DNA of 64,000 nt from Halobacillus mangrovi. GTDB taxonomy: Bacteria > Bacillota > Bacilli > Bacillales > Halobacillaceae. Below, piece after piece: positions 1-10,390 of the stretch. A program made the position numbers and the translations under genes. Under the pieces are notes generated by a model. That model ran no database searches, had not been told where the DNA came from, and saw only the letters and a list, made by a program, of their open reading frames with translations. The DNA is taken from contig NZ_CP020772.1 in the NCBI RefSeq assembly GCF_002097535.1, positions 124,001-188,000 of the forward strand, read 5' to 3'. The number at the start of each line of letters is the position of its first letter. Positions within the stretch are counted from its first letter, which is position 1.

Positions 1-142
1 TGAGCTCATCTCCTATAGCCACGTTACTCGCCGCTTTACTTTGATTGCCATTAATGCTGATCCGTCCTTGGTCCGCCACTTCTTTAGCCAACGTCCGCCT
101 TTTAATCAGTCGCGATATTTTTAAGAATTTATCTAAACGCAA
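1..142 (-). CDS. rqcP: RqcP (YabO) S4-domain RNA-binding protein, 3' end cut by window
   Basis: Reading leftwards from a TTG at 142 gives MRLDKFLKISRLIKRRTLAK and on into a typical S4 fold, nearly identical to B. subtilis YabO/RqcP. In that family the protein binds the 50S subunit and helps RqcH add C-terminal alanine tails to stalled nascent chains. About 47 of the roughly 86 residues are in the window; the rest lies left of position 1. The TTG start is chosen because family members begin exactly there, and it lies one base beyond the mazG stop, so the two are translationally coupled in the same operon. Confidence 0.9.
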   Translation of the reverse strand, partial: MRLDKFLKISRLIKRRTLAKEVADQGRISINGNQSKAASNVAIGDEL

Positions 143-143
143 T

Positions 144-1610
144 TTATTCCACTCCTTTATGTTGTTCTTTCGCTTGAACCCAAAGTTCTTCCAGGGCATC
201 TAAATCATAATCGTTCAAGGAACGACCTTTCTCTTGAGCTGATTTTTCCATAGCAGCCAGTCTAGTTCTGAACTTTTGGTTTGTCCGTTGGAGAGCATTC
301 TCACTATTTAATTTGTAATGTCTCGCAAGGTTCGCAATGGCAAACAGCCAATCACCGAATTCCTTCTCCATCTCTACCTGATCTCCCTGTGCACGTGCTT
401 CTTGGAATTCTTGCCACTCCTCCTTCACTTTTTCAATGACAGGTTCAGCAGAATCCCAGTCGAATCCTACTTTGGCAGCTTTCTTCTGAAGCTCTTCCGC
501 TTGTAATAATGCAGGGAAGCTTCCAGGTACGGCATCGAGGATTGAGGACGGCATCCCGCCTTTCTCTTCCTGTTTGATGGCCTCCCAATTTGTCACAACT
601 TCCTCTGCATCGTTGACGGTAACATGCTCAAATACATGCGGGTGACGACGGATCATTTTATCTGTTACCGATACTATTACGTCATCAATAGAGAAAAACC
701 CTTCATCCTCGCCAATTTGGCTGTGCAGCATCACCTGAAGCAACACATCGCCAAGCTCTTCCACCATATGCTCGTCATCTTGTCGATTTACCGCATCAAT
801 GAATTCATAGGCTTCCTCTATCAAATATTTACGTAAGGATTCATGGGTTTGCTTCCGATCCCAAGGACAGCCATTTGGTCCTCTTAAGACCCGAATAACT
901 TCCCTTAAGCGGAAAAACTGATGATTTAGTTTGTCCTTTGGTACTGGAGGGATATAAACACTCGTCAAATTGTTGACTTCCACATTACGGTCAAGCTCCT
1001 TTAGGGGTACAGTGAGCACCTGCTCCTGACTGCTACCCGCTGCAGTTACGATCGTAATAGGATAGTCAGGCGGCAAATCTTCCAGAAGTGTTAACTTTAC
1101 TTCAGAAGCGATCATCGAATCATAGACTTGGCACAAAATCGTATGGTTCACCAATTGGATTTGTTCTCTATGAAGATCTGTAGCGTCTAAAAATTGAAGG
1201 CCTTCAATCGGATCAATTTCTAAAGCGGTAAACGTAGCATCTAAGAAACTTTGGCCGCCTTGAATGTCTAAATGAACATGACCGTGGTCACGCTTTTCTA
1301 TTAAAAGCTGGACCGTCCGCTCCGCTAGCATTGGGTGCCCAGGGACGACATAAACTACGTCTGCCTCCTGTGCTGCCTGAACCAGCTTTTCAACGATCGT
1401 CTCATAAACACCTTGAAATTGGGACTGCTTCTCGTAGACATCATCAAAACTCAGAAATCTCAGTCCGTCTTTTTGCAGCTCATCTATTACGGGATGATCT
1501 AGTGTCCGTACGTAAATAGTTTTGTCTTTACTCGTCAACTGTCGGTAGATGCCTAACGGAAGCTGCTCTTTGTCTCCTGCACCTAACCCTATTACCGTAA
1601 TCGTATTCAT
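144..1610 (-). CDS. mazG: MazG-family nucleoside triphosphate pyrophosphohydrolase with N-terminal methylase-like domain (YabN)
   Basis: This is a 488-residue two-domain protein, the usual length for Bacillus YabN. Residues 1 to about 220 form a tetrapyrrole-methylase-like domain, with VYVVPGHPMLAERTV near residue 87. The remainder is a tandem MazG module: GCPWD near 246, EEAYEF and EELGD as the metal-binding motif near 264-285, and a second weaker repeat (EEWQEFQEA, EFGDW) near 395-420. The MazG part is expected to hydrolyse non-canonical or damaged NTPs in the cytoplasm; the role of the methylase-like domain is not established. It overlaps the upstream flippase gene by 4 bases and abuts rqcP, as in B. 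subtilis. Confidence 0.93.
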   Translation of the reverse strand: MNTITVIGLGAGDKEQLPLGIYRQLTSKDKTIYVRTLDHPVIDELQKDGLRFLSFDDVYEKQSQFQGVYETIVEKLVQAAQEADVVYVVPGHPMLAERTVQLLIEKRDHGHVHLDIQGGQSFLDATFTALEIDPIEGLQFLDATDLHREQIQLVNHTILCQVYDSMIASEVKLTLLEDLPPDYPITIVTAAGSSQEQVLTVPLKELDRNVEVNNLTSVYIPPVPKDKLNHQFFRLREVIRVLRGPNGCPWDRKQTHESLRKYLIEEAYEFIDAVNRQDDEHMVEELGDVLLQVMLHSQIGEDEGFFSIDDVIVSVTDKMIRRHPHVFEHVTVNDAEEVVTNWEAIKQEEKGGMPSSILDAVPGSFPALLQAEELQKKAAKVGFDWDSAEPVIEKVKEEWQEFQEARAQGDQVEMEKEFGDWLFAIANLARHYKLNSENALQRTNQKFRTRLAAMEKSAQEKGRSLNDYDLDALEELWVQAKEQHKGVE

Positions 1611-3187
1611 GATTTCAACCCTTTCGGAAGTAGTCGTTGCAACGTATTATAAAAAGGCATAGGCTCGAGCTCTTTTTTTGTAAAAGTACCAAGCGTCAAT
1701 AACAATAGAAAGTACACAAGACCTCCAAGAGTCGTCATTGTGAGTGTATAAATAAGTAAGAGGACGCGCCCATCGGCCATGATTCTTTCCCCAAAATCGT
1801 GGAACAATGTCAAAAATAAGATCATTCCTGTCAGGGAAGCACCAATTTTCAGCCAGGGCATATTCAGCCATCGGTTCAACGGTATTTCTTTTCCTAAGAG
1901 TACGATATTTCCTGCTAAAACGAAAGCTGTAGCTATCGTGGAAGCTACCGCTGCCCCATGTAAACCAAAAGCCGGGATCAGCCAGTAATTGCCAAAGACT
2001 TTTATCCCAATGGCTAATAGAATCAAAGTGGCGGTATGACGTACATATCCCAGCCCCTGCAGTACAGATGCTGTCGTTAGAGAAAGAGAAGCAAACAAAA
2101 TGACGAGCATAAGGACCCTGAGAGCATTTGTTCCTTGTGTATTTTGAAAAAACAGTTGGTTAATCTCTGGAAATAAAACAATCAGGCCGGCTGTTGCCCC
2201 CAGACTAATGATTAAACTGATTTTCGTTGAATTGTACATATAAGTTTTGACATGTTCCGGATCCTTTTCATAACGTTTCCTCGTCACAGAGGGAATTAAA
2301 GCCAGAGCTACTGAAGAAGCAAGGACGGTCCCTAGTTGAATCAAAGGCTGTCCTCGGTCAAAAACTCCTTTCAGCACTCTTGCCTTTTCCATCTCTACCC
2401 CAAACTCTAGAAGCCCAGGAACAAGTGAAAGCGAATCAACGAATTGCATAGATAGTAACAGTGTATAGTTTAAACAAATAAATAACCCGTAAAACAAAAT
2501 GGTTCGTATGTAGGAAACTGATGTGCTCCATCTCTCATTTTTCCAAATGGACTGTTTTTTTACGAAGAATAATAACACACCTAGTCCTCCGCATGCGCCT
2601 AGAAAAGAGGCGACTGACGCTCCGATCCCAACGACATAGAGGCGGTCAAATTTTATGACTAAAACGGCAGTGGCAATAATTGTACTGACTCGAATGAGCT
2701 GATCTAGGATTTGCGATACGGCTGTTGGCTTCATTTGATTCATACCTTGGAATACACCCCTGAATAAAGAGATGAATGGCACGAGTAAAAACACAAAAAA
2801 AGCCGACCGTAAAGATGGAATGAGTTTTTCATCCCCCATGACAGCAGCTATAGCAGGTGCCTGAGTAAAACCTATCACAAAGATCAGGCCGCAGATTCCC
2901 ATTAACCAGGAGAATACCGGCAAATAAAAAGAAGGGAGAGACAGGAATGACTTTTCTTCCATGAATTCTGAGACAAGCTTTGAAATGGCGGCGGGAAATC
3001 CGTATAAAGAAAGGATCAGGGCTACGCCTAGAATAGGATACACTTGCTGGTAAACATAAAATCCTAAATCCCCTGTAATATTTTGCAATGGCACCCGATA
3101 TCCTGCACTCAGTATCTTACTGATTAACCCTGCAAAGGTTAAGATTAGTGCTCCTTTAACGACGGATTGCGATGTTTGATTGGTCAT
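1607..3187 (-). CDS. polysaccharide/lipid flippase of the MOP superfamily (YabM/SpoVB/MurJ-like)
   Basis: The 526-residue protein is strongly hydrophobic, with about 12-14 predicted membrane helices. It starts with a short polar N-terminus followed by GALILTFAGLISKILSAGYR, typical of the SpoVB/YabM branch of the MATE-like oligosaccharide flippases. These move lipid-linked saccharides such as lipid II across the membrane. Position between spoVT and mazG matches yabM in B. subtilis. The start follows a GAAAGGG-type ribosome-binding site. Substrate cannot be read from sequence; a role in spore or vegetative peptidoglycan is an inference from relatives. Confidence 0.88.
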   Translation of the reverse strand: MTNQTSQSVVKGALILTFAGLISKILSAGYRVPLQNITGDLGFYVYQQVYPILGVALILSLYGFPAAISKLVSEFMEEKSFLSLPSFYLPVFSWLMGICGLIFVIGFTQAPAIAAVMGDEKLIPSLRSAFFVFLLVPFISLFRGVFQGMNQMKPTAVSQILDQLIRVSTIIATAVLVIKFDRLYVVGIGASVASFLGACGGLGVLLFFVKKQSIWKNERWSTSVSYIRTILFYGLFICLNYTLLLSMQFVDSLSLVPGLLEFGVEMEKARVLKGVFDRGQPLIQLGTVLASSVALALIPSVTRKRYEKDPEHVKTYMYNSTKISLIISLGATAGLIVLFPEINQLFFQNTQGTNALRVLMLVILFASLSLTTASVLQGLGYVRHTATLILLAIGIKVFGNYWLIPAFGLHGAAVASTIATAFVLAGNIVLLGKEIPLNRWLNMPWLKIGASLTGMILFLTLFHDFGERIMADGRVLLLIYTLTMTTLGGLVYFLLLLTLGTFTKKELEPMPFYNTLQRLLPKGLKS

Positions 3188-3237
3188 TGTGGACCCTTTC
3201 TCTGTATGATGTATGTTCTTCCCTATTATATCATACG

Positions 3238-3273
3238 AAAGGCCAGATCCTTTACCGTTAAGGACCTGACCTC
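3238..3273 (-). terminator. probable terminator of spoVT
   Basis: Just past the spoVT stop the minus strand has two arms, AGGTCAGGTCCTT and AAAGGATCTGGCCTTT, separated by a 6-base loop. The T run after it is short, so termination may be partial and allow read-through into the flippase gene. Confidence 0.55.
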
Positions 3274-3278
3274 ACTGT

Positions 3279-3815
3279 CTATTCCATTTGTTTGGCAAGA
3301 AAGCTGGCTGCTGTCTGAACCGCTTTGTTTGAACCTTCATCAAGTGGAGATCCTTCCTTGTTAAAAGCGACAACACAACCAATTGGATCACCCTGTGCGA
3401 TAATAGGTTGAATAATGTATGATATGACATCCTCTTCTTGTCCGCGGACGAATTCTACTGGAGTCGGGTGCTTCTCTGAAGCCATGCTTCTTGAGTCCAT
3501 CACCTGCTCTACTTTCGAACCGATTGAACGATTCATATAATCTTTCTTCGCCCCACCAGCTACGGCAATAAATTCATCCCGGTCACAAATCAAAACAGGC
3601 ATTTCAAGGGTTTCACTTAGAGCATCTGCATATTCTTTTGCGAAATCACCCAGCTCACTAATTGGGGAATACTTCTTCAGAATGACCTCACCTTCTCGGT
3701 CAACGAAAATTTCCAGTGGATCCCCCTCGCGAATCCTTAAAGTGCGGCGGATTTCCTTGGGAATGACAACACGACCTAAATCATCTATACGACGTACTAT
3801 ACCAGTTGCTTTCAT
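3279..3815 (-). CDS. spoVT: stage V sporulation transcription regulator SpoVT
   Basis: The 178-residue protein has an N-terminal AbrB-type swapped-hairpin DNA-binding domain (residues 1-50, beginning MKATGIVRRIDDLGRVVIPK) and a C-terminal GAF-like domain, the architecture and length of B. subtilis SpoVT. SpoVT is a forespore regulator that activates or represses sigma-G genes. A strong AAGGAGG site precedes the ATG, and a sigma-G promoter match lies about 80 bases upstream. Its DNA-binding domain closely resembles that of AbrB, encoded at 22939 in the same window. Confidence 0.97.
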   Translation of the reverse strand: MKATGIVRRIDDLGRVVIPKEIRRTLRIREGDPLEIFVDREGEVILKKYSPISELGDFAKEYADALSETLEMPVLICDRDEFIAVAGGAKKDYMNRSIGSKVEQVMDSRSMASEKHPTPVEFVRGQEEDVISYIIQPIIAQGDPIGCVVAFNKEGSPLDEGSNKAVQTAASFLAKQME

Positions 3816-3896
3816 TCTTATGCTGCCTCCTTTTCTTTGGTGATGTTCCTATTACTATCCTATGAAGCGCATGCAGAATAAGCGGGTGATTAAGGA

Positions 3897-3925
3897 TAGT
3901 ATGATACAGCAGAATAAACCTATAC
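3897..3925 (-). promoter_or_regulatory. sigma-G promoter of spoVT
   Basis: On the minus strand GTATA (3921-3925) matches the sigma-G -35 consensus GNATR, then 17 bases, then CATACTA (3897-3903), a perfect match to the -10 consensus CATNNTA. spoVT is a known sigma-G gene in B. subtilis. Confidence 0.75.
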
Positions 3926-4000
3926 ATCCTTGGTATGGATTTTTTTATAATATACCGGTTAATTAGGATAATTTTGTTAAGGATTACGGGTAAAAACTTC

Positions 4001-4036
4001 AAAAAAGATACCCCTCACCTTAAAGGTGAGGGGTAG
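4001..4036 (-). terminator. terminator of mfd
   Basis: Minus strand CCCCTCACCT and AGGTGAGGGG form a 10-bp GC-rich stem with a 3-base loop, followed after ATC by six Ts, just past the mfd stop at 4045. Confidence 0.9.
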
Positions 4037-4044
4037 GATGATGA

Positions 4045-7000
4045 TTATGCCGTTGTCGTTTCCCGTGCCATTTCTGGAAGTTTACTGATGAACTCCTCTA
4101 CAATCTCATAACGCTTGAGCTGAGATTTTCGATCCCAATTGAAGGTTACTTTTAACTGGTTATCTTCCGTACCAAGCTGGACAATCCGTCCGTATTTATT
4201 GGCAAATTCAAACAGTTTTGCTCCGTCAATTTGCTGGCTTTGTTCCGATTCCATAACCATTTCAAGTTTTTTCTTCTTCTCAGATATGGACTCAATTCTC
4301 GCCTGCTTCGCATATAGGCGGATCGAAGACACACGGAATAGATTCTCTACTTCTTCTGGATAATCCCCGAAACGATCAATAAGCTCATCGCGAAGATCAT
4401 GGATATCTTCCACAGATTCTATCGCCTGGAACTGTTTATACATGTCGATTTTCTGCTTTTCTTCACGGATATACTCTTCAGGGATATAGGCGTCCATAGA
4501 CATATCAAGTTCCGGCTGAAAAGGCTGGACAGCTTCCGGCTCTTTACCCTGACGTTTAGCCTCGATCGCATCCTTGAGCATTTGAGAATACATATCAAAT
4601 CCTACAGAATCAATAAACCCATGCTGCTGTGAGCCTAAAAGATTACCGGCTCCACGGATGGATAAGTCGCGCATCGCAATCTTAAACCCGGACCCAAGCT
4701 CTGTAAACTCCTTAATCGCCTGCAAGCGTTTCTCAGCAACTTCAGTTAAAACTTTGTCCTTTTGATAAGTAAAGTAGGCATAGGCGACTCGGTTGGAACG
4801 TCCAACACGTCCGCGAAGCTGATAAAGCTGACTGAGCCCCATTCGATCCGCATCATAAACAATCAAAGTGTTAACATTCGGAATGTCTACTCCCGTTTCA
4901 ATAATTGTCGTGCTGACGAGCACATCGAATTCCCCTTCTAAGAAGGAAAACATGACATTCTCTAACTCTGTTTCATTCATTTGACCATGTGCAAATGTCA
5001 CACGGGCTTCAGGAACCAGCTCAGCGATTTCCTGCGCCATCCGCTCAATATTCTCTACTCTATTGAATAAGAAAAAGACTTGACCGTCGCGGGCCATTTC
5101 CCGTTCAACAGCTTCTCTCAGGAAAATCGGGTTATACTCAAGCACATAAGTTTGAATCGGGAAGCGGTTCGCAGGCGGGGTTTCAATGACAGACAGATCC
5201 CTTACTCCAAGCATGGACATGTGAAGTGTCCTCGGTATCGGGGTAGCGGTTAAAGTTAAAACGTCAACGTTATGCTTCAACTGCTTGATTTTCTCTTTGT
5301 GCTTCACCCCAAAGCGCTGCTCTTCGTCTACAATTAATAGACCAAGATCCTTGAACTGAACGTCTTTAGATAAAATTCTATGAGTACCAACTACAATATC
5401 ATCAAGACCTTTTCTTATACGGTCTGTCGTCTCTTTCTGTTGTTTTCTCGTACGGAAACGGCTCATAAGACCGATATTAATCCCAAACCCTTGAAAACGT
5501 TCCTGAAGGGTCTCATAGTGCTGTTGAGCTAAAATCGTCGTAGGGACTAAAATAGCGACCTGCTTTCCATCGACGATCGCTTTAAAAGCTGCACGGATAG
5601 CTACTTCTGTCTTCCCGTATCCTACGTCGCCGCAAAGCAGACGATCCATCGGTCTGATTCGTTCCATATCTTCTTTGATTTCTTCAATACAGCGGATTTG
5701 GTCTTCTGTTTCTTCATATGGAAAAGCTGTCTCAAATTCTCTTTGCATTTCATCATCTTTACTGAAGGCATATCCTTTCGATGCTTCACGCTCCGCGTAC
5801 AGTTGAATCAAATCATCAGCGATATCTTCAACAGAAGATTGAACACGGCGCTTCACCTTATTCCATTCACTGCCGCCAAGCTTATACACCTTCGGCTCTT
5901 TTCCTTCTGAGCCTACATATTTTTGGATCAAATCTATTTGATCGATAGGTACATAAAGCTTATCGTTCCCAGAATATTTCACCATCAAAAAGTCTTTGTG
6001 ATTGCCATTCATTTCAAGAGTTTCAATTCCGAGATATTTCCCTATACCGTGGTTGGCATGAACGATATAGTCACCCACTTTTAACTCTTGATAATTCTTA
6101 ATCCGTTCCGCATTTGACATTTTCTGTTTTCGCTTCGGTTTAGCAGTTCGTTTCTTGAACAGTTCATTTTCCGTTAAAACGGCGAGGTGGTGCATCGGCC
6201 ATTCAAATCCACTGCTTATGTTCCCGATCATGATCGTTGGTTTAGTAAGCGGTAATTTCACTTCATCCTTCGCAATAACCGCTTCCATATCATAATCTTC
6301 GAGTACGGACTGAATTTTTTCCTGGCGATTTTCATCAGGAGCTAGAATGATGACAGAGTAATCCTGCTTCTGCCAGCGGTCCATCTCACTTTTTAGTAAA
6401 TTCATCTGCCCGTGAAACTGCTGCATTTGCCTGCTGGATATATTGACGATATTTTGCGGATGCGTATTTGGAATATGACGCATGAACACAGACATATAAA
6501 GGCGCGGATGTTCCATCTTCGCCCATGTATCATGCCAGTCATAGGATATCTTCAAATCACGAACCATTTGGTTTGCTTCCAATAAACTCTGGTGCCATTC
6601 GGCCTCTTCCTGATCAAGACGGTTCGCCGTTTCCTGAATCCGACTCATTTCATCGAGAATGAGCAGACCATTCTTTGGCAGATAATCTAGTAAACTTACA
6701 GGCCGGTCGTAAAAGTAACCAATATATTTATATATTTCCTGAAAACGTTCCTGCTGTTTAAGCCGATCCAGGTCTTCTTCAATGAATTGATTTAATGTTT
6801 CTTTTGCCTCTGATTTAGTCAGCTTCTGTAACGAGTGGCTGAGCGCTTCCTCCAAGCGATGATACGCCCTGACAAAGTCCTCATCCCGTAACAACAGTTC
6901 CGTTGCTGGGCCTATAAAAACTTCTTTCAGCTTTTCATGTGAACGCTGAGTTTCTGAATCAAACGTACGAATCGAGTCCACTTCTGTATCGAACAGTTCA

Positions 7001-7581
7001 ATACGATAGGGGTATTCAGCAGTCAATGGATAGATGTCCATTATGCCGCCTCGCAGCGAAAACTCCCCAGGGGTCGCCACCATCTCCGTGCGTTCATATC
7101 CCATCCTGACAAAACGCTCGAGATATTCATCTAAATCAATATCTTCCCCAACACGAAAAGGGAGCTGATTGTGCTCCCAATAGGATTTCGGTGGCATAAT
7201 CCGTTTTAATGCAGCCACAGGGGCAATAAGTATGCCGGTATCTTGATTTAGCCATTGGCTGAGAGAATCGATACGCTGACTTCGAAGCTCTGGGCTTGCA
7301 ATCGCAATCTCAGAAGCGATCAGTTCATTTACAGGGTATAGATGAACTTGATTTGAATCAGTCAGCTCTTGAAAGTCCTCATACAGTTGCTGGGCTTGGA
7401 CCAGTTGATGGGTAACCAGCAATACAGGACGGTTTAACGATTCCTTGACTACAGATATCATTAAACTTCGGGAAGCTCCCGATAAACCCGCTACCATCTG
7501 CTCTTTCATCCCTGATTCAAAACCCTCAACAACTGACTGGATATCATCCTGCGGATATAGATAATCCTTAATTCCTTGCAT
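4045..7581 (-). CDS. mfd: transcription-repair coupling factor Mfd
   Basis: This large superfamily 2 translocase removes RNA polymerase stalled at DNA lesions and recruits UvrA. The order is a UvrB-like N-terminal region, an RNA-polymerase-interacting CarD-like domain near 485-555 ([19 protein letters not shown]), RecG-like motor domains with Walker [12 protein letters not shown] near 645 and DEEQ near 745, and a C-terminal TRCF domain. I start at the ATG at 7581 (1178 residues) rather than six codons upstream, because GGAGG lies a proper distance before it and family members begin near there. It follows fin and pth in the same direction. Confidence 0.97.
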   Translation of the reverse strand: MQGIKDYLYPQDDIQSVVEGFESGMKEQMVAGLSGASRSLMISVVKESLNRPVLLVTHQLVQAQQLYEDFQELTDSNQVHLYPVNELIASEIAIASPELRSQRIDSLSQWLNQDTGILIAPVAALKRIMPPKSYWEHNQLPFRVGEDIDLDEYLERFVRMGYERTEMVATPGEFSLRGGIMDIYPLTAEYPYRIELFDTEVDSIRTFDSETQRSHEKLKEVFIGPATELLLRDEDFVRAYHRLEEALSHSLQKLTKSEAKETLNQFIEEDLDRLKQQERFQEIYKYIGYFYDRPVSLLDYLPKNGLLILDEMSRIQETANRLDQEEAEWHQSLLEANQMVRDLKISYDWHDTWAKMEHPRLYMSVFMRHIPNTHPQNIVNISSRQMQQFHGQMNLLKSEMDRWQKQDYSVIILAPDENRQEKIQSVLEDYDMEAVIAKDEVKLPLTKPTIMIGNISSGFEWPMHHLAVLTENELFKKRTAKPKRKQKMSNAERIKNYQELKVGDYIVHANHGIGKYLGIETLEMNGNHKDFLMVKYSGNDKLYVPIDQIDLIQKYVGSEGKEPKVYKLGGSEWNKVKRRVQSSVEDIADDLIQLYAEREASKGYAFSKDDEMQREFETAFPYEETEDQIRCIEEIKEDMERIRPMDRLLCGDVGYGKTEVAIRAAFKAIVDGKQVAILVPTTILAQQHYETLQERFQGFGINIGLMSRFRTRKQQKETTDRIRKGLDDIVVGTHRILSKDVQFKDLGLLIVDEEQRFGVKHKEKIKQLKHNVDVLTLTATPIPRTLHMSMLGVRDLSVIETPPANRFPIQTYVLEYNPIFLREAVEREMARDGQVFFLFNRVENIERMAQEIAELVPEARVTFAHGQMNETELENVMFSFLEGEFDVLVSTTIIETGVDIPNVNTLIVYDADRMGLSQLYQLRGRVGRSNRVAYAYFTYQKDKVLTEVAEKRLQAIKEFTELGSGFKIAMRDLSIRGAGNLLGSQQHGFIDSVGFDMYSQMLKDAIEAKRQGKEPEAVQPFQPELDMSMDAYIPEEYIREEKQKIDMYKQFQAIESVEDIHDLRDELIDRFGDYPEEVENLFRVSSIRLYAKQARIESISEKKKKLEMVMESEQSQQIDGAKLFEFANKYGRIVQLGTEDNQLKVTFNWDRKSQLKRYEIVEEFISKLPEMARETTTA

Positions 7582-7635
7582 AACGAACTCCTCCACCATC
7601 CTGTAAAGCTATTCACCTAGAAAAGCTTTCAGGAT

Positions 7636-7866
7636 TTACTGAATAAAGTGATCTAACTCATGGTAGTGTGGATTCTGATCAAGTGTTTCTTTACACGAAT
7701 CACAAATCGTTTTAATATCCATATTCCCGTTTCCATTCATATGAACCATTTGTTGTTGATCTTCATTATTTAAAAGGTCAAATCCTAATTGTGAAACGTC
7801 TACGTGTTCAGCATCCAACTCACCAACTTGATTGTTGCAATGCCGGCAAAAATAACGAATTTTCAT
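7636..7866 (-). CDS. fin: anti-sigma-F factor Fin (YabK)
   Basis: The 76-residue protein has one zinc-binding CxxC near the N-terminus (YFCRHCNNQVGEL) and another in the middle (ICDSC), plus the conserved ending NPHYHELDHFIQ. Length and motifs match B. subtilis Fin, which binds RNA polymerase or sigma-F and helps switch the forespore from sigma-F to sigma-G. The ATG at 7866 is preferred over one two codons upstream because AGGAGG sits six bases before it. A very good sigma-F promoter lies directly upstream, consistent with the negative feedback known for this gene. Confidence 0.93.
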   Translation of the reverse strand: MKIRYFCRHCNNQVGELDAEHVDVSQLGFDLLNNEDQQQMVHMNGNGNMDIKTICDSCKETLDQNPHYHELDHFIQ

Positions 7867-7895
7867 ATCCATCCTCCTAAAGGCTTGATGGTATT

Positions 7896-7925
7896 TAGTT
7901 TTGCCGGCTTACATAGGGCTTATAC
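7896..7925 (-). promoter_or_regulatory. sigma-F promoter of fin
   Basis: Minus strand GTATA (7921-7925) fits the sigma-F -35 GYWTA, followed by 15 bases and GGCAAAACTA (7896-7905), which fits every fixed position of the -10 consensus GGNRANANTW. It is 30 bases upstream of the start codon. Confidence 0.75.
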
Positions 7926-7950
7926 AGAATCAGCAAACCATTACAGTCAG

Positions 7951-8514
7951 TTACTTTGCATTAAATTCATTCATAACTTCATTAAAGGGCTGGTCAATCC
8001 ATGCTTCACATGCTTTAACTGCGTGCTGGATGCTGTCCTTTACAGCCGTTTGCTGATCTTTATCAAAAGTTCCTAAAACATAATCAATGACAGACATGGG
8101 GACACTCGGTCGTCCCACTCCAATTCGTAATCGTTTAAATTCTTTTGTTCCCAATTGCTCAATGATATTTCGTATCCCATTATGGCCGCCATGACCACCT
8201 TTTTTGCGCAAACGATTTTTTCCTGGAGGTAAGTCTAGATCATCATACACAACCAGGACATCATCTAATTCAATATCAAAATAATCCATGAAGGCCCTCA
8301 AAGACTCTCCTGATAAATTCATGTAGGTCTGGGGTTTCAAAAGAAGTACCTTTTCCCCGTTCACATGTTCAGTTGTATATACACCGCGAAACTTCGTCTG
8401 GTTCAGGGACCATTGGTTTTGGCGTGCCAGTTCATCTATGACCATGAACCCTACATTATGGCGTGTCTGTTCATATTTTTTACCTGGATTTCCAAGTCCG
8501 ACGATACACTTCAT
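7951..8514 (-). CDS. pth: peptidyl-tRNA hydrolase (SpoVC)
   Basis: The 187-residue enzyme recycles peptidyl-tRNA released by abortive translation. It carries the conserved [21 protein letters not shown]-terminus with the catalytic His, the [10 protein letters not shown] loop, the catalytic Asp in [11 protein letters not shown], and GGHGGHNG. The ATG at 8514 is used instead of the TTG directly before it, because AAGGAAG sits about seven bases upstream. In Bacillus this gene is essential and was first named spoVC from a sporulation mutant. Confidence 0.97.
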   Translation of the reverse strand: MKCIVGLGNPGKKYEQTRHNVGFMVIDELARQNQWSLNQTKFRGVYTTEHVNGEKVLLLKPQTYMNLSGESLRAFMDYFDIELDDVLVVYDDLDLPPGKNRLRKKGGHGGHNGIRNIIEQLGTKEFKRLRIGVGRPSVPMSVIDYVLGTFDKDQQTAVKDSIQHAVKACEAWIDQPFNEVMNEFNAK

Positions 8515-8631
8515 CAAAAACTTCCTTTGCTTTATAATGCTATTTCTAAATTATATCAAAGCTCTTACAAAAAAGTTGTCTAATTCTATCGACAAGGAAG
8601 ATACGTTCGCTATCCTACTCTTCATCATAGA

Positions 8632-8662
8632 AAAGGGGCGGGCCTTCTGGCCTCACCCCTTG
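8632..8662 (-). terminator. terminator of ctc
   Basis: Minus strand AAGGGGTGAGGCC, loop AGAA, GGCCCGCCCCTT, then TTTTC. This is a GC-rich stem with a short T run just beyond the ctc stop. Confidence 0.8.
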
Positions 8663-8675
8663 ATCATAACTTCGT

Positions 8676-9338
8676 TTATTCTTTATCTTTATCTTCGTCT
8701 GCTTCTTCTCCTTCTTCATCATCACTTTTCTCATTGATGACTTCAGGTTCAGCATCCGCATCTTCTATTTCAGGCTCTTCCGGCATTTCTTCTGGAGGAG
8801 TGACAGATACAATTGTTGTATCTTCATCTTCCGTGATTTCATAACCTTTTGCTTCCTTCAGGTCTCCTACAAGGATACTGTCGCCGATATTCAGCTCAGA
8901 CACATCAATAAGGATTTCTTCAGGAATATCAGCAGGTTTCGCACGGACTGCTATTTCGTAAAGAGGCTGTTGCAATACACCGCCTTCTTTCGATCCAGCT
9001 GCTTCTCCTTCCAAATGGATAGGAACTTCAACATCCATTTCCTGACCCATATTTACAACGTAAAAGTCTGCGTGAATAAGCTCGTCCTTCAATGGATCGA
9101 TCTGGTATTCATGCAGCATGACATCGACGCTGTCTTTACCTTCGATATCAAGTGAGATAATGGCGTTTTTACCTTCATCACGAACAGTTTTTAGTAACTC
9201 TATGCTGTCAACAGCCACTGTAATCGGTTCTTTATCTTTCCCGTAAACAACGCTCGGTACGCTTCCTTCAAGTCGTAATTCACGTGTTACAGATTGTTTG
9301 AGATCTTGTCTTTGTTTTGCTTTCAATACGTTAGCCAA
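8676..9338 (-). CDS. ctc: 50S ribosomal protein L25 / general stress protein Ctc
   Basis: This is a 220-residue two-domain L25 of the TL5/CTC type: an N-terminal 5S-rRNA-binding beta barrel (residues 1-92, with VPSVVYGKDKEPI) and a C-terminal domain ending in a long acidic tail rich in Glu and Asp from about 180. It binds 5S rRNA and is part of the stress response in B. subtilis. I choose the TTG at 9338 because GGAGG lies nine bases before it; the in-frame ATG at 9344 is only three bases from the same GGAGG. It sits between prs and pth as in B. subtilis. Confidence 0.93.
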   Translation of the reverse strand: MANVLKAKQRQDLKQSVTRELRLEGSVPSVVYGKDKEPITVAVDSIELLKTVRDEGKNAIISLDIEGKDSVDVMLHEYQIDPLKDELIHADFYVVNMGQEMDVEVPIHLEGEAAGSKEGGVLQQPLYEIAVRAKPADIPEEILIDVSELNIGDSILVGDLKEAKGYEITEDEDTTIVSVTPPEEMPEEPEIEDADAEPEVINEKSDDEEGEEADEDKDKE

Positions 9339-9421
9339 ATTCATCAACCTCCAATAAATTTACCAATCATTTATATCAGTTTCCCGTTATTGACAAGAGT
9401 TAAACATATTTTATTAAATTT

Positions 9422-10375
9422 TTAATCAAATAAGATACTAATGGACTGACGTTCATGAACACGGATGATCGCTTCACTGATCAATCCTGCTACGGAAAGC
9501 TCTGTAATTTTTTCGCTTGTTTTATCTTCACCGAGTGGAATAGTGTTCGTTACGACCAACTCTTTAATCTTAGAGTTGTTGATACGGTCGATGGCTGGAC
9601 CAGAAAGCACAGGGTGCGTACAGCATGCGTACACTTCTTTTGCTCCATTCTCAACTAGAGCATTTGCTGCAAGTGTAATGGTGCCTGCAGTATCAATAAT
9701 ATCGTCGATCAAAATCGCAGTTTTTCCTTCAATGTTACCGACAATGTTCATGACTTCGGAAACATTTGGACGCGGACGGCGTTTATCAATAATGGCAATT
9801 GGCGCTTTCAAACGGTCCGCCATCTTACGAGCACGTGTTACACCACCGTGGTCCGGAGATACGATAACAATATCTTCAAAGTTCTTTTCTTCGAAGTAGT
9901 CAGAAAGGATTGGGACACCGACGAGGTGATCAATCGGCAAATTAAAGAATCCTTGAATCTGTGGTGCGTGGAGATCAAGCATAAGGACGCGAGATGCTCC
10001 AGCCGTTTCTAATAGATCTGCCACAAGTTTAGCTGTTATCGGCTCACGAGCTCGTGCCTTACGATCTTGTCTTGCATACCCATAATATGGCATAACGATA
10101 TTAATCGTACGTGCAGACGCTCGTTTTAGTGCATCAATCATAATCAACAGTTCCATGATGTGCTGGTTAACTGGTTCGCATGTCGACTGAACAACATAAA
10201 CATCGCACCCACGGATACTTTCTTCGATGTTGATTTGAATTTCGCCATCACTGAATGATGTGACGGTGCATTTCCCTAGTTCTACTCCGATATTCTCAGC
10301 AATCTCTTTGGCCAATTCAGGATTAGAGTTCAGTGAAAACACCTTTAATTTTGAATCCTTGTACCCATTTTCCAT
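9422..10375 (-). CDS. prs: ribose-phosphate pyrophosphokinase
   Basis: The 317-residue enzyme makes PRPP from ribose 5-phosphate and ATP for purine, pyrimidine, His, Trp and NAD synthesis. Visible motifs are the N-terminal [35 protein letters not shown] of the ATP site, the [12 protein letters not shown] signature near 130 and the PRPP loop [13 protein letters not shown] near 215. Length equals the family norm. It lies 16 bases downstream of glmU, and the product is also the effector sensed by PurR, encoded two genes upstream. Confidence 0.98.
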   Translation of the reverse strand: MENGYKDSKLKVFSLNSNPELAKEIAENIGVELGKCTVTSFSDGEIQINIEESIRGCDVYVVQSTCEPVNQHIMELLIMIDALKRASARTINIVMPYYGYARQDRKARAREPITAKLVADLLETAGASRVLMLDLHAPQIQGFFNLPIDHLVGVPILSDYFEEKNFEDIVIVSPDHGGVTRARKMADRLKAPIAIIDKRRPRPNVSEVMNIVGNIEGKTAILIDDIIDTAGTITLAANALVENGAKEVYACCTHPVLSGPAIDRINNSKIKELVVTNTIPLGEDKTSEKITELSVAGLISEAIIRVHERQSISILFD

Positions 10376-10390
10376 GGATCGAACCCTCCG